Shown in pieces: positions 16,584 through 24,983 of a DNA stretch of 64,000 bases. The position numbers and the translations under genes are program-made. Location: contig CAVWVJ010000001.1 of the NCBI GenBank assembly GCA_963758505.1, positions 992,001 to 1,056,000 of the forward strand, in the 5' to 3' direction. The notes beneath the pieces were generated by a model. That model searched no databases. It worked only from the letters and a program-made list of their open reading frames with translations, and was not told the origin of the DNA. This DNA comes from Korobacter sp963758505. GTDB taxonomy: Bacteria; Acidobacteriota; Terriglobia; Terriglobales; Acidobacteriaceae. Each line of letters starts with the position of its first letter. Position 1 is the first letter of the stretch.

Positions 16584-18287
16584 TCATCCCTCCACGCCGT
16601 GCGGCACCGGGGCCGGCGCCACATCGCGCGGCACGCCTTCGATCTCGGCGCCGGCGAGAAGGCCGCGAATTTCTTCGTTGCTGTGGCGGTGCAAAAAGCC
16701 GCGCAGATTTTCGTTGCCGTCTTTCGCGTCGAGGTACGAGCGCAGCAGTCGCGCAATGGCGTCCGGCACCTCGGTTGCCAGGCAGCGATATCCAACCGGC
16801 CTCGCGATCGCCTGGTCGCGTCCGACCGAGCCGCCGACGCAGAAGTAGTACGCGTCCTGCATCACGCCATCGACCTTCAGTTTCTTGCCCTCCAGGCCGA
16901 GATCGGAGATCCAGTGCTGGCCGCAACTGTTCGGGCATCCCGTCACGTTGATCCGCAGCTGTTCGGTGTATTGCGGCACACGGCTCTCGAGTTCCTCCAC
17001 GATCCAGCGCGCGAAGGATTTCGTCTCCGTGATCGCCAGCTTGCAGAATTCGGTGCCGGTACAGGCGACCGCGCCGCGCCAGAAGACGCTCGGTTCCACT
17101 TTCAGTCCTAGCGAGTTAAGCTCCGCCGCAAGTGCTGCGGTGTTTTGGTTGGGAACGTTAATGAAGATCAGGTTCTGCATCGTGGTGGTGCGCACTTCGC
17201 CGCTACCATAGCGGTCCGCCAGATCGGCCACCGCGTGCAGTTGTTGCGCGTCGGTGCGTCCGCGCAAAACAGACGCGCCCACATAACTGAGTCCTGGTTG
17301 CCGCTGGCCGTGGATTCCAACATGATCGCGAAACACGTCACCCGAAAGCTCTTCCGGCTCCGCGGAGTCGAACTTGAATCCGAGCCGCCGCTGCAACTCT
17401 TCCAACATCGTCTCCGCATTCCATCCGTGTTTCAGGAAGAGGAACTTCAACCGTGCCTGCTCGCGGCTCTGCCGCAGCACATCCGCATCGCGGAAGATTT
17501 CCGCGATCGCGCGAGCGGTGATCACCGCTTTGTCATACGGAACAAACGCGTTCAACCGGACGCCAAGGTGAGGTTGCGTCGAAAGGCCGCCACCCACCCG
17601 CAGCGAAAATCCTTTTTCCTCGCCGGATGCGCGGCGTCGGATGACCGCGGTTAGCCCGATATCGTTGATCTCCGGATAGGTGCACCATTCGCGGCATCCG
17701 GTGATCGAGATCTTGAATTTGCGCGGCAGGTTGTAGAACTCCGCGTTGCCCACAAACAAGCGGTTCAACTCAAGCGCTACCGGCGAGGCGTCGAATACCT
17801 CCCCGCCATCCACTCCCGCCAGGGGACAGCCGGTGATGTTGCGGGCCACATCGCCGCACGCGCCCAGCGTCGTCAGGCCCGCGTTCTCCAACGCTCCCAG
17901 CAGGTTGGGAAGATCTTCGATCTTCACCCAGTGCAACTGCACGTTCTGCCGGACCGTGACATCGGCCAATCCCCGGGCGTACTTCTCCGAAACGTCCGCG
18001 ATCACGCGTAGCTGCGCGGTGCGCAGAATTCCGTTCGGGATGCGGATGCGTACCATGAAGAAGGGCATGGCTTTGCCTTCGCCACCCTTGCCGCCGAGTG
18101 CTCCCGCGCCGTCGCCCTGCGTGTACACCCCCCAGGAACGGAAGTAGGTCCCCAGCCACTCCGCGGGAATTGAATCGAAGCCGTTGCGCGCAAACTCCCG
18201 GATCTCGTCGATCCGCTCCCACGCGTTCTTCTCGCGCTTCAGACGCTCGACCCGCTGCGCCTTCGTTTCTTTTGTGCTGTCCGTCAT
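16584..18287 (-). CDS. Siroheme-dependent sulfite/nitrite reductase (ferredoxin type)
   Basis: 567-residue haemoprotein. Two ferredoxin-like/sulfite reductase repeats are visible (about 75-260 and 330-470). The 4Fe-4S/siroheme cysteines are C409 and C415 (ACTGTEFCKLA) and C451 and C455 (NVTGCPNSCGQHW). VTVRQNVQLHWVKIEDLP and TGCREWCTYPEINDIG are further family motifs. The start is the ATG at 18287; the next upstream codons run into the attenuator hairpin. Family members reduce sulfite or nitrite; a siroheme operon ending in a YeiH-type exporter, plus a Cys-rich leader upstream, argues for sulfite in assimilatory cysteine synthesis. It is the first structural gene of the operon and appears to be controlled by attenuation (18302-18465). 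Confidence 0.93.
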   Translation of the reverse strand: MTDSTKETKAQRVERLKREKNAWERIDEIREFARNGFDSIPAEWLGTYFRSWGVYTQGDGAGALGGKGGEGKAMPFFMVRIRIPNGILRTAQLRVIADVSEKYARGLADVTVRQNVQLHWVKIEDLPNLLGALENAGLTTLGACGDVARNITGCPLAGVDGGEVFDASPVALELNRLFVGNAEFYNLPRKFKISITGCREWCTYPEINDIGLTAVIRRRASGEEKGFSLRVGGGLSTQPHLGVRLNAFVPYDKAVITARAIAEIFRDADVLRQSREQARLKFLFLKHGWNAETMLEELQRRLGFKFDSAEPEELSGDVFRDHVGIHGQRQPGLSYVGASVLRGRTDAQQLHAVADLADRYGSGEVRTTTMQNLIFINVPNQNTAALAAELNSLGLKVEPSVFWRGAVACTGTEFCKLAITETKSFARWIVEELESRVPQYTEQLRINVTGCPNSCGQHWISDLGLEGKKLKVDGVMQDAYYFCVGGSVGRDQAIARPVGYRCLATEVPDAIARLLRSYLDAKDGNENLRGFLHRHSNEEIRGLLAGAEIEGVPRDVAPAPVPHGVEG

Positions 18288-18301
18288 TTGACCCCAAAAA
18301 G

Positions 18302-18340
18302 AAAAACCCACCTGCCAGAAGGAGCTGGCGGTGGGTTTTT
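18302..18340 (-). terminator. Attenuator terminator in the leader of the sulfite reductase operon
   Basis: Read on the minus strand: 5' arm AAAAACCCACCGCCAG (18340-18325), loop CTCCTT, 3' arm CTGGCAGGTGGGTTTTT with one bulged A, then C and five more T. About 16 paired bases. It stands between the leader-peptide stop (18367) and the reductase ATG (18287), so it terminates ahead of its own operon's first gene. The hairpin also has a T-run on the plus strand, but no plus-strand gene ends there. Confidence 0.85.
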
Positions 18341-18366
18341 GGAAACTCGTGTTGGTTAAGCTGTTG

Positions 18367-18465
18367 CTATACCACGATCTCCCTCGCGCCAGTATGTGTC
18401 ATCCCGCAACAACAAAGCATGCAGGACATCATCGTCATTCGACACATCTGGCAAACCGAGATCAT
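18367..18465 (-). CDS. Cys/Met-rich leader peptide of the sulfite reductase operon
   Basis: 32-codon ORF, ATG at 18465-18463 to TAG at 18369-18367. The translation starts MISVCQMCRMTMMSC, continues MLCCCGMTHTG and ends AREIVV. Six Cys (5, 8, 15, 18, 19, 20) and seven Met. The Cys-Cys-Cys codons lie at 18414-18406. Thirteen bases after them comes CTGGCG (18392-18387), which is complementary to CGCCAG in the 5' arm of the downstream terminator (18330-18325) and could form an antiterminator when a ribosome stalls on the Cys codons. A further GTGG/CCAC pairing could extend it. The Cys codons can also pair with GCAACA just after the stop. No Shine-Dalgarno is visible; a promoter-like sequence ends eight bases upstream. 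Inferred role: cis-acting sensor of cysteinyl-tRNA. Confidence 0.8.
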   Translation of the reverse strand: MISVCQMCRMTMMSCMLCCCGMTHTGAREIVV

Positions 18466-18473
18466 GTTGAGTT

Positions 18474-18501
18474 GATACAGCAATTCGCCCCGGTTCGTCA
18501 A
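18474..18501 (-). promoter_or_regulatory. Probable sigma-70 promoter of the sulfite reductase operon
   Basis: On the minus strand, TTGACG (18501-18496), a 16-base spacer and TGTATC (18479-18474). The leader ATG follows eight bases after the -10 hexamer, so transcription would begin at or within a few bases of the start codon, predicting a leaderless or near-leaderless transcript. Confidence 0.55.
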
Positions 18502-18612
18502 GTCTGGCGGCGCGGATCTCCGCATCCGCTCTGGATTTCGCTCGAGCCGCCGAAGACGCAAAACTCTCGGGAAGGTGGTTGCTGCTGTACAATTCGCCGT
18601 CAAGAGCCAAGG

Positions 18613-19950
18613 ATGGCGAACTCCCCAAAACCCTCCGGCATGAAGCGCGCCAGCCTTCTGCCGTTCGTCTTCGTGATGTACGCCTACACCACCGGCGGAC
18701 CTTTCGGACTCGAAGGCCAGGTCACCACCTCCGGCCCCGGCATGACCCTGATCTACCATCTGCTCCTGCCGTTTTTCTGGTGCATCCCGGTGTCGTTCGT
18801 CGCGGCCGAACTCACCACCGCGATGCCGGTCAAGGGCGGCTTCTATCGCTGGTCGCGCGCCGCCTTCGGCGACTTCTGGGGATTTCTTGCGGGCTGGTGG
18901 AACTGGAGCGCGTCGTTCATCCTGGGAGGCGTTTACGCCGTCCTCTTCGCCGACTACCTGAAGTTCTACATCCCCGGGCTGGGCGATGGCTGGAAGCACT
19001 ACTTCGCCGCCCTGATTGTGATCGCAGTCGTTACGACGATCAACGTCATCGGCATCGACGCCGTGGGCAAGGTGGCCACCGTGCTCGGCATCCTGATCCT
19101 GTTGCCGATCGCCGCGATGTGCGCCATCGCCGCGACGAAGTGGCACCATAACCCCTTCGTCCCGCTGATCCCACCGGGCGCTACTCCGAAACAGGTAGCC
19201 GGCGTGGGACTCGCCCTGGGCCTTTGGCTCTACTCCGGTTTCGAGCAGCTCTCGACGGTGGCTGATGAAGTGGAAGATCCACAAAGAACCTTCCCGCGTG
19301 CGCTCGCCTGGGTAGTTCCTCTCTCGGTTGCGACCTACTTCCTTCCCACTCTCTTTTCTCTCGCGGCACTGGGCGATTGGCAGAAGTGGAAGGATGGATA
19401 TTTTTCCGATGCCGCCTTCCTCATCGGCGGACACTGGCTTGGCTTCGCGGTGAATCTCGCCGCGCTCATCACCTCGGTCTCGCTGCTGAACGGAACGATC
19501 CTCGCCTCCACGCGCATGCCTTTTGCGATGGCCGAAGACGGCTACCTGCCGAAATTCCTAACCAAGGTCCATCCGCGCTTCAAGACGCCCTGGATCGCAA
19601 TCATCGTCTCGTCGTCGATCTATGCCGCGCTCTCCTGGCATTCGCTGTCGCAGTTGATCATCGTGTATGCATGGCTGCGCGTGATGACAACCTGGATGAC
19701 CGTGATCTCCGGATGGCGCTTGCGCAAGACTGCTCCGCAGATGAAGCGGCCTTTCTTGATTCCATGGGGCAGCGCCGGCGTGCTCTACTGCGTGTTGGCA
19801 CCGATCGCGATTGGTGCGATCGCACTCTCCGCGAGCGAGATGCCGATCGCCGGACTGGCGTCCCTCGCGCTCGGGCCGGTGATGTATCTCATCGTGCGAC
19901 GCTTCTCGCCGCCCACCGACACGGAGCCCGCAGTGGAGCTGGCTAGCTGA
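18613..19950 (+). CDS. APC-superfamily amino acid permease
   Basis: 445-residue membrane protein with about 12 hydrophobic helices. The first helix region, FVFVMYAYTTGGPFGLEGQV, carries the APC substrate-site Gly-rich motif; ELTTAMPVKGGFYRWSRAAF and FWGFLAGWWNWSASF are the conserved second and third helix loops, and NGTILASTRMPFAMAEDGYL is the later helix signature of the family. The start is taken at the ATG at 18613; an ATG at 18640 is also possible. It should exchange or import an amino acid or polyamine. It is divergent from the sulfite reductase operon, sharing the 150-base region in between, and its 3' end overlaps that of the FAD oxidoreductase by eight bases. The substrate is not clear from the sequence. 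Confidence 0.88.
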   Translation: MANSPKPSGMKRASLLPFVFVMYAYTTGGPFGLEGQVTTSGPGMTLIYHLLLPFFWCIPVSFVAAELTTAMPVKGGFYRWSRAAFGDFWGFLAGWWNWSASFILGGVYAVLFADYLKFYIPGLGDGWKHYFAALIVIAVVTTINVIGIDAVGKVATVLGILILLPIAAMCAIAATKWHHNPFVPLIPPGATPKQVAGVGLALGLWLYSGFEQLSTVADEVEDPQRTFPRALAWVVPLSVATYFLPTLFSLAALGDWQKWKDGYFSDAAFLIGGHWLGFAVNLAALITSVSLLNGTILASTRMPFAMAEDGYLPKFLTKVHPRFKTPWIAIIVSSSIYAALSWHSLSQLIIVYAWLRVMTTWMTVISGWRLRKTAPQMKRPFLIPWGSAGVLYCVLAPIAIGAIALSASEMPIAGLASLALGPVMYLIVRRFSPPTDTEPAVELAS

Positions 19951-21226
19951 TCCAGTCGAGCAGCTTGTAATACGCGCCGGCAAAAGGCAGGAACCAGGGC
20001 TGCCCGTTGTACAGCCCCAATGGCGCTCCGGGGAAGGGAATCCCCGTAAATGGATTCGCGTCGGTGCCCCCCGCCAGCTTCTCGCCCATGAGGCTGCCGA
20101 GATAGCTGGCCATTGCCACCCCGTGCCCCGCGTACCCGAGCGCGTAATGCACCCCGTGGAACTCCCCGGCGTGGGGCAGGATGTCGAAGGTAAAGTCCAG
20201 GGTGCCGCCCCACGCATACTCTACCTTCACATTTTTCAGTTGCGGATGAATCGCGATCAGATCGCGCAGAAGAATCTCTTCGCTCTTGCGGATCGTGTTC
20301 CTTGTCTCCGGCAGAAAGGCAGCGCGGCCGCCGAAGAGCATGCGGTTGTCAGGCGTAAGCCTCCAGTAGTGCAGGAAGTGCAGCGAGTCGTACACCATGC
20401 GATTTTGTGGGATGAGCCCGTGCGCGACCGCATCCGAGAGTCGTTCCGTGGCGATGATGTAAGAGCCAATCGGAATGATCCGCTTCCGCAAAGGGGGCAA
20501 AAGGCCGCCCGTGTAGCCGCTGGTCGCGATTAATACGTCTTTCCCGACGATCGTCCCGTTGGATGTCTTGATTGTGAATCCTGCGTTGCTGCGCGCGATG
20601 GATTGGACCCGCGCATGTTCGTACACGCAAGCTCCCGCGCGAAGCGCAGCCTGCGCCAGCCCTGCCACATAGCGCGCCGGGTTCACGCTCGCGCTGGCTT
20701 CGTCGACAATTCCGCCGTAGTACCGATCGGCGCCGAGTTCGCTCCGCAGTTCGTTCTTTGGAACGATGCGCAGCCGATGGCCGAACTCGCGCGCCAGAAG
20801 GTCCACGCTGCGCGCGTAAGCATCGAAGTGTGACTGCTTATTGGCAACCTCAAGGTGACCGCACCGGGAAAAGTTGCAGTCGATCCCCTCCTCGTGAACC
20901 AATTGCTCAACGAAGCCGATAGAGGCCAGGGAAGCCGCGTACATGCGCTTCGTCGCGTCCAGCCCATAACGCTTGGTGAGAACCTCCGGGCTGAGCTTCA
21001 TGCCGGTCAGCACCATGCCGCCGTTGCGCGAACTCGCGCCCCATCCGATCGTCTCCGCCTCGAGGACCACCACTCCGGCCCCGCGTTTCGCCAGCGTTCG
21101 CGCAGCCGAAAGACCGGTGAAGCCGGCGCCGACCACCACCACGTCGGCAGAGCTCGGCAGAGGGCCGGGACTTCCGGCGGGCATCGTCACCGTATCCAGC
21201 CAGTAGTTTCTTTCGGCGTAGGGCAT
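19943..21226 (-). CDS. FAD-dependent amine/amino acid oxidoreductase (DAO family, PuuB-like)
   Basis: 427-residue flavoprotein. DVVVVGAGFTGLSAARTLAK and VVLEAETIGWGASSRNGGM form the FAD-binding dinucleotide fold and the 'ASSRNGG' loop typical of glycine oxidase and gamma-glutamylputrescine oxidase relatives. The C-terminal GYAGHGVAMASYLGSLMGEK is the second FAD contact. The ATG at 21226 is ten bases after the stop of the iorB-like gene, and the start codon lies inside a perfect inverted repeat (21224-21241). It is therefore the third gene of the iorA-iorB transcript. It probably oxidises a secondary or primary amine and the convergent APC permease might supply it, but the substrate is not shown. 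Confidence 0.82.
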   Translation of the reverse strand: MPYAERNYWLDTVTMPAGSPGPLPSSADVVVVGAGFTGLSAARTLAKRGAGVVVLEAETIGWGASSRNGGMVLTGMKLSPEVLTKRYGLDATKRMYAASLASIGFVEQLVHEEGIDCNFSRCGHLEVANKQSHFDAYARSVDLLAREFGHRLRIVPKNELRSELGADRYYGGIVDEASASVNPARYVAGLAQAALRAGACVYEHARVQSIARSNAGFTIKTSNGTIVGKDVLIATSGYTGGLLPPLRKRIIPIGSYIIATERLSDAVAHGLIPQNRMVYDSLHFLHYWRLTPDNRMLFGGRAAFLPETRNTIRKSEEILLRDLIAIHPQLKNVKVEYAWGGTLDFTFDILPHAGEFHGVHYALGYAGHGVAMASYLGSLMGEKLAGGTDANPFTGIPFPGAPLGLYNGQPWFLPFAGAYYKLLDWIS

Positions 21227-21241
21227 AGTTGCGAAACTATG
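21224..21241. promoter_or_regulatory. Perfect inverted repeat spanning an operon stop/start junction
   Basis: CATAGTT, four-base loop, AACTATG. The repeat covers the TAG stop of the iorB-like gene (21239-21237) and the ATG of the FAD oxidoreductase (21226-21224). In RNA it would hide the start codon until a ribosome finishing iorB opens it. Confidence 0.5.
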
Positions 21242-23354
21242 AAAGGATAGGCATCGTCCGGATCCGCTTCGTGGTCGCCGCGAACATGGCGTTGCAGAGT
21301 GCGGGAGCGAACGGCGGAACGGGCGGCTCACCTGCCCCGGTGGGGGCTTCGGTGCTCTCGACAAAATAGGCGTCCACCTGCGGCGCGTCGGCCATGCGTA
21401 CCAGTTCGTAATCGCCGAAATTCGATTGGCTGACGCTGCCGCCATCGATCGAGATCTTGCCGTGCAGCGCCTGGGTCATCGCGAAGATCGTCGCGCCCTG
21501 CATCTGCTGCTCGAGAATGTTGGGATTCACCACCTGTCCGCAATCGAGCGCGACCACCACGCGATGGACCTGCGGGACCTCGTCCCTCATCGAGATCTCG
21601 ACGACTTCGGCGGCGTACGTTCCAAAGCATCCGTGCGCCGCGATCCCGCGAAAACGGCCCTGGGGAGCAGGCTTGTTCCAACCTGCCTTCTCCGCAGCCA
21701 GCTTCAGAACCCCGCGCAGCCGGCTGGTGTTCCAGGTCGTATCCCAAAACTTGACCTGCTGGTCTTCGCGCAACAAATGCAACCGGTATTCCAGCGGATC
21801 CTTGCCCGCGTTTGCAGCAAGCTCGTCAATGAAGCACTCATTCGCGAACGCCACCTGCGATGCATAGACCGAACGCATCCAGCCAAGCGGCACCGGAGTG
21901 TCGCAATCGACATACTCGACAAGCACGTTCGGTACCGGATAAAGAAATGAGCCTTCGTCCTTCAAATCCGGGTCGATGCCATCGTCCAGCTTCGTCCCTT
22001 TCTGACGCGAGATCGAGGGCGATATGAGCCGGTGCGTGAACGATGTCGGATATCCGTCGTCCCCGACATTCGCGCTTACCTGGTGCAGACTGACGGGACG
22101 GTAAGTGGAAAATTTCATATCGTCTTCCCGTGTCCAGAGCACCTTCACCGGCTTCCCGATTGCCTTTGAGACCAGCGCGGCTTCCACGCCGTAGTCATGT
22201 TCCAGCCGGCGGCCGAAGCCGCCCCCGAGCAGTGTGACGTTGACCTTTACGTTCTCTGGTTTCAGAGCAAGTGCCTGCGCTACCGAGTCGCGCACATCCT
22301 GTGGAACCTGGGTCGGCGCCCAGAGTTCGCATTCCGAACCTCGGAAGTGTGCGGTGCAGTTGCCGGGCTCCATGGGAGCGTGGGCGAGGAAGGGAGTCTG
22401 GAACTCGGCATCGATGCGCTTGCCTACGCCGTTTGCGGTGTCGCCCCTCTTGTAAAGTGCCACGCCTTTCTGCTTCGCCGCCGCGCGGAGCGAATCGGTG
22501 ACTTGCGCGGAGTCGAGGTTGGCGTTGGGGCCGTCATCCCAGGTGACTTTCAGCGCGCGCCGCCCGGAGAGCGCGGCCCACACGGAATTCCCCACCACGG
22601 CTACCGCGGAATCCGAAATCCTCGTGACCGCCGTAACACCGGCGATTCCCTTGGATCGAGAGTCATCGATCTTTTTGACGGTTGCCCCGAACTTGGGAGC
22701 GCGCGCAAGGAAGGCATACTGCATTTCCGGCACTTTGAAGTCGATCCCGAAGATGGCGGAGCCGTCGACCTTCGATTTCGTATCCAGGCGCGGATGGCGG
22801 GTGCCGATCAGTTTGAACTGCGAGGCAGCCTTGAGCTTGCTTTCCTTGGGAACCGGCAACTTTGAGGCCGCCAGCGCAAGCGATCCATAGCTGGCCTTGC
22901 GTTTGGAAGCGGCATGCAGCACGAAGCCATTTTCGGTCGAACAACCGGAACGCGGTACGCCCCATTGTTTCGCCGCTGCCGTCACCAGCATCGCGCGAGC
23001 CTGGGCGCCGGCCTTGCGCATCGGCTCCCACGTGGTGTGAACGCTGGCGCTGCCGCCGGTTGTCTGGTCGCCGAACAACGTGCTGGCACCCGCCTGCTCG
23101 ATGGCGATGGTTGAGAAGTCGCAGTCGAGTTCCTCCGCAAGGATCATCGGTAACGCCGTCCACACACCTTGTCCCATCTCGGAGCGTGCGACGACGATGG
23201 TGACCTTGCCGTCGGTTGCAATGTGAACGTAAGCGTTTGGCGCAAACCCACTCGATGCAGTCTCCGCGGAGAGCGGAAGATTGAAAGCAACGACCAACCC
23301 TGCGGCGGCGGTGGCGCTCGTGGCAAGAAACTCGCGTCGAGAGACTTTGGTCAT
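21237..23354 (-). CDS. Xanthine dehydrogenase-family molybdopterin subunit (isoquinoline 1-oxidoreductase beta type, IorB)
   Basis: 705-residue molybdenum hydroxylase large subunit. It starts with a Tat signal (SRREFLATSATAAAGLVVAF), so the enzyme should be exported folded. Family motifs include VVARSEMGQGVWTALPMILA, GDQTTGGSASVHTTWEPMR, VTLLGGGFGRRLEHDYGVEA and the C-terminal catalytic region TGAGEPPVPPFAPALCNAMF with the base Glu. There are two molybdopterin domains and no fused FAD domain, as in IorB-type aldehyde/isoquinoline oxidoreductases. The ATG at 23354 overlaps the stop of the 2Fe-2S subunit (ATGA). Substrate unknown: an aldehyde or N-heterocycle is likely. Confidence 0.9.
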   Translation of the reverse strand: MTKVSRREFLATSATAAAGLVVAFNLPLSAETASSGFAPNAYVHIATDGKVTIVVARSEMGQGVWTALPMILAEELDCDFSTIAIEQAGASTLFGDQTTGGSASVHTTWEPMRKAGAQARAMLVTAAAKQWGVPRSGCSTENGFVLHAASKRKASYGSLALAASKLPVPKESKLKAASQFKLIGTRHPRLDTKSKVDGSAIFGIDFKVPEMQYAFLARAPKFGATVKKIDDSRSKGIAGVTAVTRISDSAVAVVGNSVWAALSGRRALKVTWDDGPNANLDSAQVTDSLRAAAKQKGVALYKRGDTANGVGKRIDAEFQTPFLAHAPMEPGNCTAHFRGSECELWAPTQVPQDVRDSVAQALALKPENVKVNVTLLGGGFGRRLEHDYGVEAALVSKAIGKPVKVLWTREDDMKFSTYRPVSLHQVSANVGDDGYPTSFTHRLISPSISRQKGTKLDDGIDPDLKDEGSFLYPVPNVLVEYVDCDTPVPLGWMRSVYASQVAFANECFIDELAANAGKDPLEYRLHLLREDQQVKFWDTTWNTSRLRGVLKLAAEKAGWNKPAPQGRFRGIAAHGCFGTYAAEVVEISMRDEVPQVHRVVVALDCGQVVNPNILEQQMQGATIFAMTQALHGKISIDGGSVSQSNFGDYELVRMADAPQVDAYFVESTEAPTGAGEPPVPPFAPALCNAMFAATTKRIRTMPILS

Positions 23355-23812
23355 CGCGCAGCCCCCGCGGCCTTCTGAATGGCGCGGCGGATGCGCTGAT
23401 AGGTTCCGCAGCGGCAAAGATTTCCATTCATCGCCTCCGTGACTTCCGCTTCGGAAGGATGGGAATTCCTGGCGAGCAACGCTGCGGCCTGCATGATCTG
23501 TCCTGATTGGCAGTAGCCGCACTGCGGCACATCTTCGGCGATCCAGGCCGCCTGCAAGGGATGCGACCGGTCCGGCGAGAGTCCTTCGATCGTCGTGATC
23601 TTCTTGCCGGTTGCGCCGGAGACAGGAGTGGTGCAGGAGCGAACTGCGTCGCCATCGAGATGGACCGTGCAAGCGCCGCACATGCCGACTCCGCATCCGA
23701 ATTTTGTACCGGTAAGATCGAGAGTGTCGCGTAAAACCCAGAGCAGTGGTGTATCCGGCGCTACTGTGACCTGCCGGTCGCGGCCATTCACACTGAGGGT
23801 GATGGAGTCCAT
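23351..23812 (-). CDS. 2Fe-2S subunit of molybdenum hydroxylase (IorA type)
   Basis: 153-residue two-cluster iron-sulfur protein. The plant-ferredoxin-like N-terminal cluster is seen in FGCGVGMCGACTVHLDGDAV plus the later Cys of RSCTTPV. The C-terminal helical domain has QCGYCQSGQIMQAAALL and GNLCRCGTYQRIRRAI. It passes electrons from the molybdenum centre of the partner to an acceptor such as cytochrome c. The ATG at 23812 is chosen over the in-frame GTG at 23818 because GAGG stands five bases before it. It has no signal peptide, so export would be by hitchhiking on the Tat signal of the large subunit. Confidence 0.93.
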   Translation of the reverse strand: MDSITLSVNGRDRQVTVAPDTPLLWVLRDTLDLTGTKFGCGVGMCGACTVHLDGDAVRSCTTPVSGATGKKITTIEGLSPDRSHPLQAAWIAEDVPQCGYCQSGQIMQAAALLARNSHPSEAEVTEAMNGNLCRCGTYQRIRRAIQKAAGAAR

Positions 23813-23870
23813 GCGCACCTCGGGCTAGAAATAAATGCGAAGGATGGTACCACGGCAGAGACTTTGTTCG

Positions 23871-23902
23871 AAAAAGGAGGAAGGAATGCGCGCAATCCTT
23901 CC
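23871..23902 (-). terminator. Intrinsic terminator downstream of DAHP synthase
   Basis: On the minus strand, stem GGAAGGA...TCCTTCC, extended by an inner TGC/GCA pairing, then TCCTTTTTC. It lies 24 bases after the aroF stop and before the iorA start, so it separates the two transcripts. Confidence 0.75.
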
Positions 23903-23925
23903 GGAGGCCTTCCGCAGCGGAGAGA

Positions 23926-24960
23926 TCAGGCGGTGGCTGCTGCCGGCTTCTGACGCAGATGTCTGCGCAAGGGCTGACCGAGCAGTTGCACCAACGCCGC
24001 GAATTCCGGGAGCGTGAGCGATTGCGGACCATCCGACAGAGCTTTTTCCGGACAGGGATGTACTTCCACGATGACGCCGTCGGCTCCCACCGCAACCGAT
24101 GCGCGAGCCAGCATTGGCACCAAGTCCCGCCGCCCGGTTCCATGCGACGGATCGGCGACAACCGGGAGATGCGAGAGCTGTTTTGCCAGCGCGATCGCTG
24201 CGAGATCGAAAGTGTTGCGCATGTCCGGATCGTAGGAACGGATGCCGCGCTCGCACAGAACGACCTGGCTGTTGCCGCCGGCCAGAAGGTACTCGGCCGC
24301 CAGCAGCCAATCTTTCACGGTCGCGGAGGGCGAGCGCTTGAGCAGGATGGGGCGTTCGCAATGCGCCAGGCGACGCAGCAGGGAAAAGTTCTGCATGTTT
24401 CGTGCGCCCACCTGCAGCATGTCGGCGTACTCGGAGACGAGGTCGACATCTTCCGTGCTCATCACCTCGGTCACAACCGGCAGCCCCGTTTCATTCGACG
24501 CTTCGCGCAAGAGTTTCAGAGCCTCAATGCCCAACCCTTGGAATTCGTATGGCGACGTTCGAGGCTTGTACGCGCCGCCGCGCAGCATCGTCGCACCGGC
24601 GTCCCGGACGGCGTGCGCCACGGCCATCAACTGCTCCCGCGACTCGACAGAACACGGGCCCGCCATCAGTACGCACTCAGGGCCGCCAATCGGCACTCCC
24701 GCCACATTTACGACTGTGCGCTTCTGCGTGGCTTGCATGCTGACCAGCTTGAAAGGATGAGCGATGGGAACGACCTGCTCGACCCCCGGCGCAGCGACCA
24801 GCGCTGCCAGTTCCTCGCGACGCCCGGCACTCCCGACAGCGGCGACGATCGTGCGCTCTACTCCGCGCGTCACGTGCGCCTGGTAACCCAGTTCGCGAAC
24901 GCGGTCGATGACATGGTTGGTTTCGGCTTCGGTGGCGGTGGCGGACATGCTGATAATCAC
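23926..24960 (-). CDS. aroF: 3-deoxy-7-phosphoheptulonate synthase (DAHP synthase, AroA-I-beta type)
   Basis: 344-residue enzyme joining phosphoenolpyruvate and erythrose 4-phosphate, the first step of aromatic amino acid synthesis. The first 70 residues form the small ferredoxin-like regulatory domain found in Thermotoga-type enzymes. The barrel follows with LMAGPCSVESREQLMAVAHA, RGGAYKPRTSPYEFQGLG, ILLKRSPSATVKDWLLAAEY, VVADPSHGTGRRDLV and EVHPCPEKALSDGPQSL, covering metal and PEP ligands. The start is the GTG at 24960 with GGGAG about ten bases upstream. An aromatic-rich leader ORF and terminator-like hairpin stand upstream (25144-24984), implying attenuation by aromatic amino acid supply. 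A terminator at 23871-23902 ends the transcript. Confidence 0.95.
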   Translation of the reverse strand: MIISMSATATEAETNHVIDRVRELGYQAHVTRGVERTIVAAVGSAGRREELAALVAAPGVEQVVPIAHPFKLVSMQATQKRTVVNVAGVPIGGPECVLMAGPCSVESREQLMAVAHAVRDAGATMLRGGAYKPRTSPYEFQGLGIEALKLLREASNETGLPVVTEVMSTEDVDLVSEYADMLQVGARNMQNFSLLRRLAHCERPILLKRSPSATVKDWLLAAEYLLAGGNSQVVLCERGIRSYDPDMRNTFDLAAIALAKQLSHLPVVADPSHGTGRRDLVPMLARASVAVGADGVIVEVHPCPEKALSDGPQSLTLPEFAALVQLLGQPLRRHLRQKPAAATA

Positions 24961-24983
24961 GTTGTTCTCTCCCGATATTTGCG

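Noticed and set aside
18302..18340. SAM or other sulfur-responsive riboswitch in the sulfite reductase leader
   Set aside because: The 120 bases between promoter and terminator are taken up by the Cys/Met-rich ORF and do not show the junctions of known SAM riboswitches; a translated leader explains them better.
18367..19434. 355-codon minus-strand ORF covering the APC permease
   Set aside because: It is antisense to a clear transporter gene and its composition is that of a shadow frame. Only its last 32 codons, which lie outside the permease gene, have independent support as a leader peptide.
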